A stretch of DNA of 64,000 bases, taken from positions 1 to 64,000 of the forward strand of contig NZ_BNBO01000030.1 in the NCBI RefSeq assembly GCF_014655955.1, in the 5' to 3' direction. The number at the start of each line of letters is the position of its first letter. Within the stretch, counting starts at the first letter, position 1. The notes under the pieces are model-generated. The model did not search any database, had not been told where the DNA came from, and worked only from the letters and a program-made list of their open reading frames with translations. Below, one piece after another: positions 19,674-29,543 of this stretch. A program made the position numbers and the translations under genes. The stretch is from Kitasatospora indigofera. Lineage in GTDB: Bacteria > Actinomycetota > Actinomycetes > Streptomycetales > Streptomycetaceae.

Positions 19674-20828
19674 GTGTTCTATCTCCGCCTCGCCCGGGGC
19701 TACCGGGCACCGGACCTCGGCCGCTGGCTGCTCACCGCCGTCACCGGCGCCATGGTCGCGGCCTTCCTGCTGCGCGCCCTCGGGCGGGCCATGAGCGACC
19801 CGCTGGGCAGCGGCGGCGCCGTCACCCGGCTGCTCTGGTGCCTGCCGCCGCTCGCCGCGGTCGCCTGGTTCGCGGCGGTCGCCGCCCGCGCCGTACCCGG
19901 CCAGCGCCCCGAACGGATCACCGGCCTGATCACCGCCGGCGCCGGACCGGCCAGGATCCGCGCCCTGATCGCCGGCGAGACCGCCCTGGCCGGCGCCATC
20001 GGCAGCGCCCTGACCCTGCTGCTCTTCCTGATCCTGCGCAACGACATCGCCGGCGCCTCGCTGGCCCCCGAACTCGGCATGGGCGTGGAACTGCCGCCCG
20101 CCGCCCCGGTCACCCTGCTCGTCCTGGTCCCGCTGGTCGCCGGCCTGGCCGCCGCGGCCGCCGTCCCGGTGCCGGACACCCTGCCCGGCAGCAGCCCCCG
20201 GCCCGGCCCCCGCGGCTACCACCCGCTGCGGCTCGCCCTGCCCACCGGCCTGACCGTCACCGGCATCGCCCTGGAGCTGTACGGGCTGCGCCCCGGCGCC
20301 GCCGAGGACGGCCGGCCCGTCCGGCTGCCGGCCGGGCTGGGCACCAGCAACCTCGCCGCACTCGGCGGCTGGGCCGTCACCGCGCTCGGCCTGGCCCTGC
20401 TCACCGGGCCGCTGCTCGCCTGGGCCGGACGCCTGCTGGTGATCGCCCGGCCGACCCCGCTACGGCTGCTCGCAGGACGCGGCCTGACCGCCGAGGCCCG
20501 CCGGCTGGGACCGCCGCTCGCGGTGCTCGCGCTGACCCTCGCCGTCGTCCTGACCGTCGTCCGGTACTGGGTGCACGCCCCCGGCACCGCCGACATCCTG
20601 CCCGCCGTCGAGGCGGGCCTGCTGGTCGGCTGCGCGGTCGCGGCCGTGCTCACCAGGCTGGCCGAGATCCGGACCGCCCGCCGGGAGATCACCGACACCC
20701 TGCTCGGGCTCGGTGCGCCGCCCCGGCTGCTGTACGGCGCCGTCGCCATACGTGCTCTCACCGCGGGAACGGTCCTGCTGCTCACCGGCGGGCTCACCGC
20801 CCTGCTGGGCGCCGCGGTCCTGGCCTGA
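19674..20828 (+). CDS. Multi-spanning membrane protein, probable FtsX-like permease
   Basis: A 384-residue protein with about eight to ten hydrophobic segments, for example WLLTAVTGAMVAAFLLRAL near the N terminus and LLLTGGLTALLGAAVL at the end. Two half-repeats with the loop pattern ITGLITAGAGPARIRALIAGE and ITDTLLGLGAPPRLLYGAVA resemble the paired FtsX-domain loops. The start is GTG with only a weak AAAGAG upstream. It directly follows the ABC ATPase and is the likely partner. Function and cargo are not identifiable. Confidence 0.7.
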   Translation: MFYLRLARGYRAPDLGRWLLTAVTGAMVAAFLLRALGRAMSDPLGSGGAVTRLLWCLPPLAAVAWFAAVAARAVPGQRPERITGLITAGAGPARIRALIAGETALAGAIGSALTLLLFLILRNDIAGASLAPELGMGVELPPAAPVTLLVLVPLVAGLAAAAAVPVPDTLPGSSPRPGPRGYHPLRLALPTGLTVTGIALELYGLRPGAAEDGRPVRLPAGLGTSNLAALGGWAVTALGLALLTGPLLAWAGRLLVIARPTPLRLLAGRGLTAEARRLGPPLAVLALTLAVVLTVVRYWVHAPGTADILPAVEAGLLVGCAVAAVLTRLAEIRTARREITDTLLGLGAPPRLLYGAVAIRALTAGTVLLLTGGLTALLGAAVLA

Positions 20829-20902
20829 GCGGCGCACCGGGCCCGGACGCCGGGCCCGCACACCGGCTTCGGGCATCGGCCCTGGACGCACCACCGAACA
20901 CA

Positions 20903-20943
20903 CGAACGCCCGGGCGGACCGTGAAGGTCCGCCCGGGCGTTCG
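20903..20943. terminator. Bidirectional terminator between convergent genes
   Basis: CGAACGCCCGGGCGGACC (20903-20920) pairs with 20926-20943 around GTGAA. The permease gene (plus) ends at 20828 and rlmN (minus) ends at 20958, so the 18-bp hairpin probably serves both. Confidence 0.85.
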
Positions 20944-20957
20944 GCCGTCGAGCAGGG

Positions 20958-22058
20958 TCAGCCGGCCGCGGCGAGCTGGCCGCAGGCGCCGTCGATCTCC
21001 TGGCCGCGGGTGTCCCGGACGGTGGTCGGCACCCCGTGCGACTGCAGGACCCGGACGAACTCGCGCTCGTCCTCCGGACGGGAGGCCGTCCACTTCGAAC
21101 CCGGCGTCGGGTTCAGCGGGATCAGGTTGACGTGCACCCGGTGCTTCTTGATCAGCCGGCCCAGCAGGTCGGCGCGCCACGCCTGGTCGTTGATGTCCTT
21201 GATCAGCGCGTACTCGATGGAGATCCGGCGGCCCGACTTCTCGGCGTAGTTCCACGCCGCGTCCAGCACCTCGGCGACCTTCCAGCGGGTGTTCACCGGG
21301 ACGAGCTCGTCGCGCAGCTCGTCGTCCGGGGCGTGCAGGGAGAGCGCCAGACGCACGCTCAGCTCCTCGTCCGCCAGCCGGTTCATCGCGGGGACCAGAC
21401 CGACCGTCGAGACGGTGATGCCGCGCTGGGACATGCCGAAGCCGTCCGGCGCGGGGTCGGTGAGGCGGCGGATCGACTTCAGGACCCGGTTGAAGTTGGC
21501 GAGCGGCTCGCCCATGCCCATGAACACCACGTTGGACAGCCGCGCCTCGCCGCCCGGGATCTCCCCGGCCTTCAGCGCGCGCATGCCGGCGGCGATCTGC
21601 TCGACGATCTCGGCGGTCGACAGGTTGCGGGTCAGGCCCGCCTGGCCGGTCGCGCAGAACGGGCAGTTCATGCCGCAGCCGGCCTGCGAGCTGATGCACA
21701 TGGTGACCCGGTCCGGGTAGCGCATCAGCACCGACTCGACGAGCGTGCCGTCGAAGAGCTTCCACAGCGTCTTGCGCGTCGTGTCCTCGTCGCACGAGAC
21801 GTGGCGCACGACCGACATCAGCTCGGGCAGCAGCGCCTCGGTCAGCTTCTCGCGGCTGGCCGCGGGGATGTCCGTCCACTCGCCCGGGTCGTTGGACATC
21901 CGGCCGAAGTAGTGGTTGGACAGCTGCTTGGCGCGGAACGGCTGCTCGCCCAGCTCGGCGACGGCCTCCTTGCGCTCGGCGGGGCTGAGGTCGGCGAGGT
22001 GTCGCGGGGGCTTGGCGCCGCGCGGCGCGACAAAGGTCAGTTCTCCGGGTGCAGGCAT
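20958..22058 (-). CDS. rlmN: 23S rRNA (adenine(2503)-C2)-methyltransferase / tRNA A37 methylase
   Basis: A 366-residue radical-SAM enzyme. The 4Fe-4S cluster motif is CGMNCPFC in [29 protein letters not shown] is the SAM-binding block, and the methyl-carrying C-terminal cysteine is seen in GACGQLAAA. It methylates A2503 in the peptidyl transferase centre and A37 of some tRNAs. It is transcribed toward the terminator at 20903-20943; cdsA lies upstream on the same strand beyond a small hairpin. Confidence 0.95.
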   Translation of the reverse strand: MPAPGELTFVAPRGAKPPRHLADLSPAERKEAVAELGEQPFRAKQLSNHYFGRMSNDPGEWTDIPAASREKLTEALLPELMSVVRHVSCDEDTTRKTLWKLFDGTLVESVLMRYPDRVTMCISSQAGCGMNCPFCATGQAGLTRNLSTAEIVEQIAAGMRALKAGEIPGGEARLSNVVFMGMGEPLANFNRVLKSIRRLTDPAPDGFGMSQRGITVSTVGLVPAMNRLADEELSVRLALSLHAPDDELRDELVPVNTRWKVAEVLDAAWNYAEKSGRRISIEYALIKDINDQAWRADLLGRLIKKHRVHVNLIPLNPTPGSKWTASRPEDEREFVRVLQSHGVPTTVRDTRGQEIDGACGQLAAAG

Positions 22059-22161
22059 GGTTGTTCAAGTGTCGCAGATGGCGGCGAGTGCCCTCCGCCG
22101 ACCGACGGAACCCCTCCGGGCCCGGCCGCCCCGGGCCCGGACCGGACCGGGGCCCGGACAT

Positions 22162-22193
22162 GCCTCGGGCCCCGGGCGGCCGGCGCCCGAGGC
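22162..22193 (-). terminator. Candidate hairpin between cdsA and rlmN
   Basis: GCCTCGGGC (22162-22170) pairs with GCCCGAGGC (22185-22193); the 14-nt loop is itself GC-rich and self-complementary. It lies 24 nt after the cdsA stop in the direction of transcription. Confidence 0.55.
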
Positions 22194-22216
22194 CCATGAC
22201 AGGAGGTGTCCGCCGG

Positions 22217-23809
22217 TCAGCTGCCGACGAAGGCCGCCAGCAGCAGCCAGACCACCGGAGCGGTCGGCAGCAGCGAGTCCAGCCGGTCCATGATTCCGCC
22301 GTGGCCGGGCAGCAGCGTGCCCATGTCCTTGATGCCCAGATCGCGCTTGATCATCGACTCGCCCAGGTCCCCGAGGGTCGCGGTGACGGCAGCGCAGCCA
22401 CCCAGGATCAGGCCCTGCCACCAGCTGCCGTCGTCGATGATCAGCTGCATCAGCAGCGCGCCCGCCAGCATCGACAGCGCCACACCGCCCGCCAGGCCCT
22501 CACGGGTCTTGCCGGGGCTGATCGTCGGCGCGAGCTTGGTCCGGCCGAACTTGTACCCCACCGCGTAGGCGCCGGTGTCACTGCAGACGGTGACGATCAG
22601 GAAGAGCACGATCCGCTGCGGGCCGTCGTCCGCCGCCAGCATCATCGCGACGAAGGTCGCGAGGAAGGGCACGTAGAAGGCGGTGAAGATGCCGGCCGTG
22701 ACGTCGCGGAGGTAGTTCTCCGGCGGCGCGGCCATCCGCCAGACCATCACCGCGAGACCGGTCAGCGCGAGCGAGGCGGCCGCCCACTCCACCCCCGCCC
22801 AGTAGCCCGTCGAGAGCATCGCGATGCTGCCCGCGACCAGCGGGACCAGCGGCGCCTTGATCTCCTTGCGCTCGGTCAACCGGCTGGACAGCTCCCACAC
22901 GCCGACCACGACGGCCGCCATCACGACGAACAGGAAGAGCGCCTTCACGACGAACAGCGAGGCGATGATCACCGCGCCGAGGCCGACCCCGACGCCTATC
23001 GCGGCCTGGAGGTTACGGCCGCCGCGCTGCTTGCGAGGCTGTGGGTCGGGCTGGGCCACTGGTGTCTCCTGCCCTGGGTAGGACGGCACGGGGTGGTGCT
23101 GCGCGGAATGGTGCTGCGCCGGGTGGTGCTGTGCGGTGTGCTCCTGCCCCGGGTACTGCTGCGGCGAGGGGTGCCCCTGCTGCTGGTGCTGCTGATACTG
23201 CGGCGGGTCCGCCTGCGGCGCGGGCTGCGGCGGGTGCTGGGGGTGCGGCGGCTGGTGCGGCTGCGGCTGCTGGGAGTGCTGCGGGTGCCCGGCGTACGGG
23301 CCGCCCGCGCCGAACCCGCCGTCGGACGGCTGCCCGGCCTCCGGCCTCCGGTGCGCCGCCCGCTGCGGCCCGGAGTGCCGCGGCCCGGACGGTTGCGCCG
23401 GGCCGTCGAGCAGGCCGGTTATCGGTGGCAGCACCACCGTCTCCTCCACCGACGGCACCCCGGACGCCGGCTGCTCGTCGCGGAACAGCGGGCCGCTGAG
23501 GCGGCCCGGCACCCGCGTCTGCGGCTGGTCCTGCTGCTGCCCGGTCCCCTGGAGGGGACCGTCGGCGGCGCCCGCCGGCCGGTACGGCGCGGGCGGAGAC
23601 ACCCGGGGGTTCTCCTGGCCGGAGCCGTCCTGGACTGGGGGCATGAACTGAGTCTGCGCCGCATCGTCGCCCCAGTACACCGGGGACTGCTGCGAGTGAC
23701 CCATTTGGTGCTGGTCACCCGCAGCAGACGACGGCGCGGCGGGGTACGGCGGCAGGTACTGCTGGTCGGATGAGCCCCAGTAGCCAGGGGCGTCAGGGGC
23801 GTCGTTCAT
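22217..23809 (-). CDS. cdsA: Phosphatidate cytidylyltransferase with long Pro/Gln/His-rich N terminus
   Basis: A 530-residue protein. From about residue 265 it has the multi-spanning CdsA domain, ending in the family signature SMIKRDLGIKDMGTLL followed by PGHGGIMDRLDS. It makes CDP-diacylglycerol from phosphatidate and CTP at the membrane. The first 260 residues are a low-complexity tail rich in Pro, Gln, His and Gly, with short repeats such as AQHHPAQHHSAQHHP; typical bacterial CdsA is about 260-300 residues, so the tail is extra. The ATG overlaps the frr stop by one base (TGATG), fixing the start. Confidence 0.92.
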   Translation of the reverse strand: MNDAPDAPGYWGSSDQQYLPPYPAAPSSAAGDQHQMGHSQQSPVYWGDDAAQTQFMPPVQDGSGQENPRVSPPAPYRPAGAADGPLQGTGQQQDQPQTRVPGRLSGPLFRDEQPASGVPSVEETVVLPPITGLLDGPAQPSGPRHSGPQRAAHRRPEAGQPSDGGFGAGGPYAGHPQHSQQPQPHQPPHPQHPPQPAPQADPPQYQQHQQQGHPSPQQYPGQEHTAQHHPAQHHSAQHHPVPSYPGQETPVAQPDPQPRKQRGGRNLQAAIGVGVGLGAVIIASLFVVKALFLFVVMAAVVVGVWELSSRLTERKEIKAPLVPLVAGSIAMLSTGYWAGVEWAAASLALTGLAVMVWRMAAPPENYLRDVTAGIFTAFYVPFLATFVAMMLAADDGPQRIVLFLIVTVCSDTGAYAVGYKFGRTKLAPTISPGKTREGLAGGVALSMLAGALLMQLIIDDGSWWQGLILGGCAAVTATLGDLGESMIKRDLGIKDMGTLLPGHGGIMDRLDSLLPTAPVVWLLLAAFVGS

Positions 23810-24366
23810 CAGACTTCGAGCAGCTCGGCTTCCTTGTGCTTCAGCAGCTCGTCGACCTGCGCGACGAAACGCGCGGTGAGGTCGTCCAGCTCCTTCTCGG
23901 CGCGGCGGCCCTCGTCCTCGCCGTGCTCGCCGTCCTTCACCAGCTTGTCGATGGTGTCCTTGGCCTTGCGGCGCACGGAGCGGATGGAGACCTTGGCGTC
24001 CTCGCCCTTGCCGCGCGCGACCTTGATGTACTCCTTGCGGCGTTCCTCGGTCAGCTGCGGGAACGACACCCGGATGATGGAGCCGTCGTTCGACGGGTTG
24101 ACGCCCAGGTCCGAGTCGCGGATCGCGGTCTCGATGTTGCGCAGGGCGGTCTTGTCGAACGGCGTGATGATCGCCATCCGCGGCTCCGGCACGGCGAACG
24201 AGGCGAGCTGGTTGATCGGCGTCAGGGCGCCGTAGTAGTCCGCCACGATCTTGGCGAACATCGCCGGGTGGGCCCGGCCGGTGCGGATGGCGCCGAAGTC
24301 GTCCTTGGCGACGGCGACGGCCTTCTCCATCTTCTCCTCAGCTTCGAGGAGGGTCTCTTCGATCAC
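23809..24366 (-). CDS. frr: Ribosome recycling factor
   Basis: A 185-residue RRF, the usual length, with family blocks [32 protein letters not shown] and RSVRRKAKD. It splits post-termination ribosomes together with EF-G. The start is GTG (complement of 24364-24366) with GGGAG upstream; the ATG-led frame to 24516 includes the pyrH gap and is rejected. Part of the conserved tsf-pyrH-frr-cdsA cluster. Confidence 0.96.
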   Translation of the reverse strand: MIEETLLEAEEKMEKAVAVAKDDFGAIRTGRAHPAMFAKIVADYYGALTPINQLASFAVPEPRMAIITPFDKTALRNIETAIRDSDLGVNPSNDGSIIRVSFPQLTEERRKEYIKVARGKGEDAKVSIRSVRRKAKDTIDKLVKDGEHGEDEGRRAEKELDDLTARFVAQVDELLKHKEAELLEV

Positions 24367-24469
24367 GGTCTGCTCCCTGTCCGGTGTGCCTTGATGCCGT
24401 ACTGATGTCCCGCCGGGCCCGTCACGCTCCGGGCCGGCGGCTTGCTGCTGCGGCCGACGTGCAGGCTGC

Positions 24470-25225
24470 TCAGGCCCGGACGGAATCCTGGCTGATGAGC
24501 GTGCCGATCTTCTCACTCTTCACCGCGCGAGCGATATTGCCCTCGGCCAGCAGCTCGAAGACCAGCATCGGCAGGTTGTTGTCCTTGCACAGCGTGATCG
24601 CGGTGAGGTCCGCGACCTTGAGGTCGCGCGCGATGACCTCGGAGTACTCCAGGGCGTCGAACTTGACCGCCTCCGGGTTGGTCCGCGGGTCGGCGTCGTA
24701 GACACCGTCCACGCCGTTCTTGCCCATCAGCAGCACCTCGGCGTGGATCTCCAGCGCGCGCTGGACCGCCGTGGTGTCGGTGGAGAAGTACGGCATGCCC
24801 ATCCCCGCGCCGAAGATCACCACGCGGCCCTTCTCCAGGTGCCGGACGGCGCGCAGCGGCAGGTACGGCTCGGCGACCTGGCCCATCGTGATGGCGGTCT
24901 GGACCCGGGTCTCGATGCCTTCCTTGATCAGGAAGTCCTGGAGGGCGAGGCAGTTCATCACGGTCCCGAGCATGCCCATGTAGTCGGACCGGGCCCGGTC
25001 CATGCCGCGGACCTGGAGTTCGGCGCCGCGGAAGAAGTTGCCACCACCGATCACCACCGCGACCTCGGTACCGGCGCGGACCACCGTGGCGATCTCACGG
25101 GCGATCGCGTGCACGACGTCCGGGTCGACGCCGAGGCCGCCGCCACCGGCGAACGCCTCACCGGACAGCTTGAGCAGAACCCGGCGGCGCCGGACTTCCT
25201 GCGCGGTCTCCTGCGTCTCCTGCAT
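24470..25225 (-). CDS. pyrH: UMP kinase
   Basis: A 251-residue bacterial UMP kinase of the amino-acid-kinase fold, phosphorylating UMP to UDP. It shows [13 protein letters not shown], the [11 protein letters not shown] nucleotide-binding turn and the C-terminal [15 protein letters not shown]. The ATG at 25225 has AGAAGGAGAA upstream. It is separated from tsf by a 252-nt gap containing a long hairpin and lies 103 nt ahead of frr. Confidence 0.96.
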   Translation of the reverse strand: MQETQETAQEVRRRRVLLKLSGEAFAGGGGLGVDPDVVHAIAREIATVVRAGTEVAVVIGGGNFFRGAELQVRGMDRARSDYMGMLGTVMNCLALQDFLIKEGIETRVQTAITMGQVAEPYLPLRAVRHLEKGRVVIFGAGMGMPYFSTDTTAVQRALEIHAEVLLMGKNGVDGVYDADPRTNPEAVKFDALEYSEVIARDLKVADLTAITLCKDNNLPMLVFELLAEGNIARAVKSEKIGTLISQDSVRA

Positions 25226-25294
25226 GGACTTCTCCTTCTACACCTGCTGATTCACAGGCCCGGGCGTGCGGGTTCCCGACCTGCGCGTACACGC

Positions 25295-25350
25295 GAGGAG
25301 GCCACTGCCGCGGGAACCGGTACGGTGTCCTGCACGGCAATGGCCTCCTC
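25295..25350 (-). terminator. Long hairpin between tsf and pyrH
   Basis: GAGGAGGCCACTGCCG (25295-25310) pairs with 25335-25350 over 16 positions with a single mismatch. The 24-nt loop carries its own short pairing. It may end the rpsB-tsf transcript or regulate read-through into pyrH. Confidence 0.65.
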
Positions 25351-25477
25351 GTCGTTCTTGGTGCCGACGTGCCCCCTGGGGGTGCGGAGAGCCCGATCGG
25401 CGCGTTCCTTCCCGTCCCGGTCAGTGGACGGGGGTGGTTCCTACCCTATGCGGGCCGGATCCTCCGTGGAACGTGGC

Positions 25478-26317
25478 TCAGGCGCCGACGCGGAAGCGCG
25501 CGAAACGCTTGAGGGCGACGCCGTTCTCCTCGAGAACCTTGGCGACGGACTTCTTGTTGTCCTTCGCGAAGGCCTGCTCCAGGACGGAGTTCTCCTTGAC
25601 GAAGCCGGTGACGCGACCCTCGACGATCTTCGGCAGGGCGGCCTCGGGCTTGCCCTCCTCGCGAGCGGTGGCCTCGGCGACGCGGCGCTCGTTCTCGATG
25701 TCCTCGGCCGGGATGTCCTCGCGGGAGAGGTACTTCGGCGCGAAAGCGGCGATGTGCTGCGCGACGTCCTTGGCGACGACCGCGTTCTCCTTGTCGAGCT
25801 CGACGAGGACGCCGACGGCCGGCGGGAGGTCGGGGCTGGTCTTGTGCAGGTAGACCGCGACGTAGCCGTCACCGTCGAACTGCGCGAAGCGGCGGAAGAC
25901 GATCTTCTCGCCCAGGCTCGCGTTGGCCTCGTCCACGAACTGCTGGACGGTCTTGCCGGCCTCGATCTCGGAAGCCAGGGCGGCCTCCAGGTCGGCCGGG
26001 GCGGTGGCGGCGACGTGGGCGGCGATCGCGTCGGCGACCTCGACGAACTTGTCACCCTTGGCGACGAAGTCGGTCTCGCAGTTCAGCTCGACCAGCACGC
26101 CGGACTTGTTGCCCTCGGCGATGACGGCGGCGACGGCGCCGTTGGAGGCGTCACGGCCCTCGCGCTTGGCAACGCCCTTCTGGCCCTTGATGCGGAGCTG
26201 CTCGACGGCCTTCTGGACGTCGCCGTCGGCCTCGACGAGAGCGTTCTTGCAGTCCAGCATGCCGGCGCCGGTGAGCTCACGGAGCTTCTTGACGTCCGCG
26301 GCGGTGTAGTTCGCCAT
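25478..26317 (-). CDS. tsf: Translation elongation factor Ts
   Basis: A 279-residue EF-Ts. Signature 1 is [16 protein letters not shown] near residue 12 and signature 2 is [15 protein letters not shown] near residue 80. It exchanges GDP on EF-Tu. The ATG at 26317 opens the conserved [12 protein letters not shown]; the longer frame is rejected. It follows rpsB with a hairpin in the gap, the standard bacterial rpsB-tsf arrangement. Confidence 0.97.
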   Translation of the reverse strand: MANYTAADVKKLRELTGAGMLDCKNALVEADGDVQKAVEQLRIKGQKGVAKREGRDASNGAVAAVIAEGNKSGVLVELNCETDFVAKGDKFVEVADAIAAHVAATAPADLEAALASEIEAGKTVQQFVDEANASLGEKIVFRRFAQFDGDGYVAVYLHKTSPDLPPAVGVLVELDKENAVVAKDVAQHIAAFAPKYLSREDIPAEDIENERRVAEATAREEGKPEAALPKIVEGRVTGFVKENSVLEQAFAKDNKKSVAKVLEENGVALKRFARFRVGA

Positions 26318-26395
26318 GGTGTGAATCTCTTCTCGCGTCTCGCGTGTCTGCGTGGGGTTGTACCGGGGCTGGTGGTTCAGCCCCGGCACGGGAGA

Positions 26396-26434
26396 GAGGG
26401 GCACCTACCGGTGTCGTACCGGCGGGTGCCCCTC
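26396..26434 (-). terminator. Hairpin between rpsB and tsf
   Basis: GAGGGGCACC (26396-26405) pairs with GGTGCCCCTC (26425-26434), with an inner CCGGT/ACCGG pairing. A partial terminator here would set a higher dose of S2 than of EF-Ts, as in other bacteria. Confidence 0.7.
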
Positions 26435-26447
26435 GCCCTTAGGTACG

Positions 26448-27338
26448 TCAGGCCTGCTCGGCCTCGGCGGCCGGAGCCTCGGTGGCCTCGACCTCGGTGA
26501 CCTCGGCGGCGGGAGCCTCGGCCTCGACGGCGACCTCGGCGGCCGGGGCCTCCTCGGCCTTCTTCTCGCCCTCGATGAGGTCCTTCTCCCAGTCGGCCAG
26601 CGGCTGGTCGGCGCCCGGCTCGGCCTTGACGTCGCCCTTCGCAACACCGGCGCGGGCCTTGAGGCCCTCGGCGACGGCGTCGGCGATCACGCGGGTCAGC
26701 AGCGTGACGGAGCGGATCGCGTCGTCGTTGCCCGGGATCTTGTAGTCGACCTCGTCGGGGTCGCAGTTGGTGTCGAGGATGGCGACGACCGGGATGTTGA
26801 GCTTCCGGGCCTCGCCGACCGCGATGTGCTCCTTCTTGGTGTCGACGATCCAGACAGCGCTGGGAACGCGCTGCATGTCACGGATACCGCCAAGGGTCTT
26901 CTCGAGCTTGGTGTGCTCGCGCTCCAGGACCAGGAGCTCCTTCTTGGTGAGACCGGAGCCGGCCACGTCCGAGAAGTCGATCTCGCCGAGCTCCTTCATC
27001 CGCTGAAGGCGCTTGTAGACCGTCTGGAAGTTGGTCAGCATGCCGCCGAGCCAGCGCTGGTTCACGTAGGGCATGCCCACGCGGGTGGCCTGCTCGGCGA
27101 TGGCCTCCTGGGCCTGCTTCTTGGTGCCGACGAAGAGGACGCTGCCGCCGTGGGCAACGGTCTCCTTGACGAACTCGAAGGCGCGGTCGATGTAGTTCAG
27201 CGACTGCAGCAGGTCGATGATGTAGATGCCGTTGCGCTCCGTGAAGATGAAGCGCTTCATCTTCGGGTTCCAACGACGGGTCTGGTGACCGAAGTGGACG
27301 CCGCTCTCCAGCAGCTCCCGCATCGTGACGACGGCCAT
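26448..27338 (-). CDS. rpsB: 30S ribosomal protein S2
   Basis: A 296-residue S2. Conserved segments are [17 protein letters not shown] at the start, [14 protein letters not shown] in the middle and [13 protein letters not shown] later. The last 50 residues are an acidic Ala/Glu/Val tail typical of actinobacterial S2. The ATG at 27338 is followed by [10 protein letters not shown]. The 631-nt leader region upstream has no other gene and contains DnaA-box-like sites. Confidence 0.97.
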   Translation of the reverse strand: MAVVTMRELLESGVHFGHQTRRWNPKMKRFIFTERNGIYIIDLLQSLNYIDRAFEFVKETVAHGGSVLFVGTKKQAQEAIAEQATRVGMPYVNQRWLGGMLTNFQTVYKRLQRMKELGEIDFSDVAGSGLTKKELLVLEREHTKLEKTLGGIRDMQRVPSAVWIVDTKKEHIAVGEARKLNIPVVAILDTNCDPDEVDYKIPGNDDAIRSVTLLTRVIADAVAEGLKARAGVAKGDVKAEPGADQPLADWEKDLIEGEKKAEEAPAAEVAVEAEAPAAEVTEVEATEAPAAEAEQA

Positions 27339-27969
27339 GGCCGTGCTCCTCGGTGTTACGCCCGGCGCTGGCGTTTCCGCGGTTGCCGGGTCGGGCTCGG
27401 TTTTGTCCGCGACGGCCAGGTGACCGCCACGCCTGACGCCCCGAACGTGCCGAGCCGCTGCGGCCTGGGCGGTCGGAACCGCGTCAGGCTCGGCGGACCG
27501 AGCGGCACTCGCACCTGGCGACGGCGGCGGTGAAACCGCTGCATTCGACCGGTGGCGGGGCGTGCGAAGTCGACCCGGCAGACCGGGTCGCGTGTGAAGT
27601 GTACGGGAAGCGCCGAGCGGGCGGCGACTCGAAGCGTTGCCCCGGCGCCGGGGCACGGCGGATCCCGCACTGTCGGAGCACCTTCGACGGCCCCTGCCCG
27701 ACATCGCCTCACCCGTTCGGGCACCCGACCGGCCACCGGGATGGATCGGACACGACGCGTCGGGTGGCGGGCGGATTCCGCGGCCGGACCTGAGGACGGA
27801 GCGACGGTGGGGGCGAGGGCGCGGGCGACGGTTGGGGCGACGGTTGGGGTGGGGTGACCGCAGGGAGCGGCCCGCTTGTCCACCGGCCCGGTTGTCCACA
27901 GGGGGCAGTTGTCCACAGGTTCACGGTGGGGGCTGGTTCCCGCAGGCGGTCACCGAGACCCTCGTCCGC
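27339..27969. promoter_or_regulatory. 631-nt divergent gap: rpsB leader, direct repeats and DnaA-box-like sites
   Basis: No supported gene. It separates rpsB (minus) from the M23 peptidase gene (plus). Near the peptidase end are two 12-bp direct repeats of GCGACGGTTGGG (27825-27848) and the three TTGTCCAC sites described separately. The rpsB-proximal half has weakly coding-looking frames with no start signal or homology that I recognise. Confidence 0.5.
27876..27917 (+). promoter_or_regulatory. Cluster of DnaA-box-like sites
   Basis: Three sites in the same orientation: TTGTCCACC (27876-27884), TTGTCCACA (27892-27900) and TTGTCCACA (27909-27917). The spacing is 16 and 17 nt, about one and a half helix turns. 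TTGTCCACA is the preferred Streptomyces DnaA box as I know it. The location, far from any dnaA/dnaN genes in the window, argues for a titration or regulatory site and not oriC. Confidence 0.65.
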
Positions 27970-28611
27970 ATGACTCCTCACCTGACGCTCGTCCCTCCCG
28001 TCTCCTGCTGCGCCGGTTCGGCGCTGCCGCCGCCGAGGCCGGACCACCCCCGGCACACCCTGCTGCTCGCACTGGTGCTCACAGCGGCGTTCCTGCTGAC
28101 GATCCCCGCGCCTCCGGCCCACGCGCTGCCCGCCTCGGCGCCGCGGGCGGAGGTGGGCGAGGGTGAATCACCCGGACCGCCCCCGGCCACCGGGCGGTCC
28201 TGGCCGGTGGCCGGGCCCGCCGCCCTGATCAGACGGTTCGACGCGCCGGCCACCAAGTGGGCGGCCGGCCATCGCGGGGTCGATCTGGCCACTGCTGCCG
28301 GCAGCGAGGTACGGTCCGCCGCGCCCGGGGTGGTGAGCTTCTCCGGTGTCGTCGCGGGACGTCCCGTGGTCACCGTGAGCCACCCCGGCTCGGGGACCCC
28401 GCCGCTTCGCACGACCTATCTGCCCGTCGCAGGGAGCTTGCCGGTGGGAACACCGGTGGGCGCCGGCGTGCCCATCGGCCGGCTCGTCCCGGGGCTCGGA
28501 CACTGCGCCGACGGCTGCCTGCACTGGGGCCTGCTCCGCGGCGACCGCTACCTCGATCCGCTCGCACTGCTCGGTGCCGGAACGGCCCGTCTGCTCCCGC
28601 TCCACGGCTGA
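27970..28611 (+). CDS. Secreted M23-family metallopeptidase
   Basis: A 213-residue protein. A hydrophobic segment (LLLALVLTAAFLLTIPAPPAHA, about residues 31-52) acts as signal peptide, with AHA-L a plausible cleavage point. The LytM/M23 domain follows, with zinc motif GHRGVDL near residue 98 and HWGLLRG near residue 184; the pattern HxxxD plus HxH-like end fits, although the second motif reads LHWG. Such enzymes cut peptidoglycan cross-links or act as non-enzymatic activators. The gene is oddly short between signal and domain. ATG at 27970; the frame to 27637 overlaps the repeats and lacks a ribosome site. Position next to rpsB and whiG is conserved in streptomycetes to my knowledge. Confidence 0.85.
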   Translation: MTPHLTLVPPVSCCAGSALPPPRPDHPRHTLLLALVLTAAFLLTIPAPPAHALPASAPRAEVGEGESPGPPPATGRSWPVAGPAALIRRFDAPATKWAAGHRGVDLATAAGSEVRSAAPGVVSFSGVVAGRPVVTVSHPGSGTPPLRTTYLPVAGSLPVGTPVGAGVPIGRLVPGLGHCADGCLHWGLLRGDRYLDPLALLGAGTARLLPLHG

Positions 28612-28808
28612 ACCCCGTGCGCCTTCCGAAGGCCGGGTCTGCCCGCGCGATTCTCCGGTGCCGGGCACAACCAGGCCCGGCACGACGACGGCCGGGGCGA
28701 GGCGGGCCGGGGCGAGGCGGGCAGGATGACGGCCGGGGCCAGGCAGGCAGGATGACGGCAGGGGCGCGACCGCGGCTTGTGCCGTAGGACTCCCGGGGAC
28801 TCGGCGGC

Positions 28809-29543
28809 CTAGGCGACGGCCTCGGGGCAGCCGGGAGCCGGACGGTCGGACGGCGGACCACCTGGTGCAGTGCTGTCCGGTGCGGAGCTGTCGGACGGAC
28901 GTCCGTCCGTACCCGGGTTGCTGCCACGGGCCCCGCCCGTCGTGGTGGTACGCGGCCCCAGCCCATGGAGGGCTAGGGCGACGGCGGCATCCGCGATCTC
29001 CTGCGGCCCTTCGCCCGAACCGGAGGCGGCACTGCGCTCGCAGCGCTTCACCGCGGCTTCCACGACGCCCTGGAGCAGGGCCGCAGCCAGCCGGGGCCGG
29101 TCGTGCCCGAGATCGTCGAGCGCCTGCACCACCAGGCCGACGAGTCTGCCGTGCGCGGCCCGGATCCGCTCGCGCGCGGCCTCGTCCAGTTCCAGCGCCG
29201 AGATCGCCACGACCGCCCGGTGCCGCGGGTCCCCGGCCAGCGCGAGCTGACCGCGGACATAGGCCTCGATGCGGTCGGCCGCCCGGTCGCAGCCGTCCAT
29301 GCCGGCCTCGATCTCGGCCGCCCAGAGCGGGAAGTCCACCTCGCACAACGCCTCGACCACAGCGGCGCGGGAGCGGAAGTACTCGTAGACCGAACTACGG
29401 GCCAGCCCGGTCCGCGCGGCGAGCGAGGGAAACGTCAGGGCGTCCATCCCACCCTCGGTGAGCAGACTGCGGGCAGCATCGAGAAGGGCTGCCCGCTGCA
29501 ACTGGCGATGCTCGGCCAAGGTGGCTGCTCGGATCTTCGGCAC
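28809..29543 (-). CDS. TetR-family transcriptional regulator
   Basis: A 244-residue regulator. Residues 15-65 form the TetR helix-turn-helix (LDAARSLLTEGGMDALTFPS, then LARSSVYEYFRSR). The ligand domain follows, and the last 45 residues are a Ser/Pro/Gly-rich disordered tail. The ligand is unknown. It lies between whiG and the M23 peptidase gene and is transcribed in the same direction as whiG, which is upstream of it, with a 139-nt gap. A link to development is only positional. Confidence 0.88.
   Translation of the reverse strand: MPKIRAATLAEHRQLQRAALLDAARSLLTEGGMDALTFPSLAARTGLARSSVYEYFRSRAAVVEALCEVDFPLWAAEIEAGMDGCDRAADRIEAYVRGQLALAGDPRHRAVVAISALELDEAARERIRAAHGRLVGLVVQALDDLGHDRPRLAAALLQGVVEAAVKRCERSAASGSGEGPQEIADAAVALALHGLGPRTTTTGGARGSNPGTDGRPSDSSAPDSTAPGGPPSDRPAPGCPEAVA

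Noticed and set aside
28680-28760. Short GC-rich repeats after the M23 peptidase gene as a CRISPR-like or mobile element
   Set aside because: Units are irregular (GGCCGGGGCGAGGCG and GCAGGATGACGG variants) without spacers or flanking inverted repeats; more likely slippage in GC-rich non-coding DNA.
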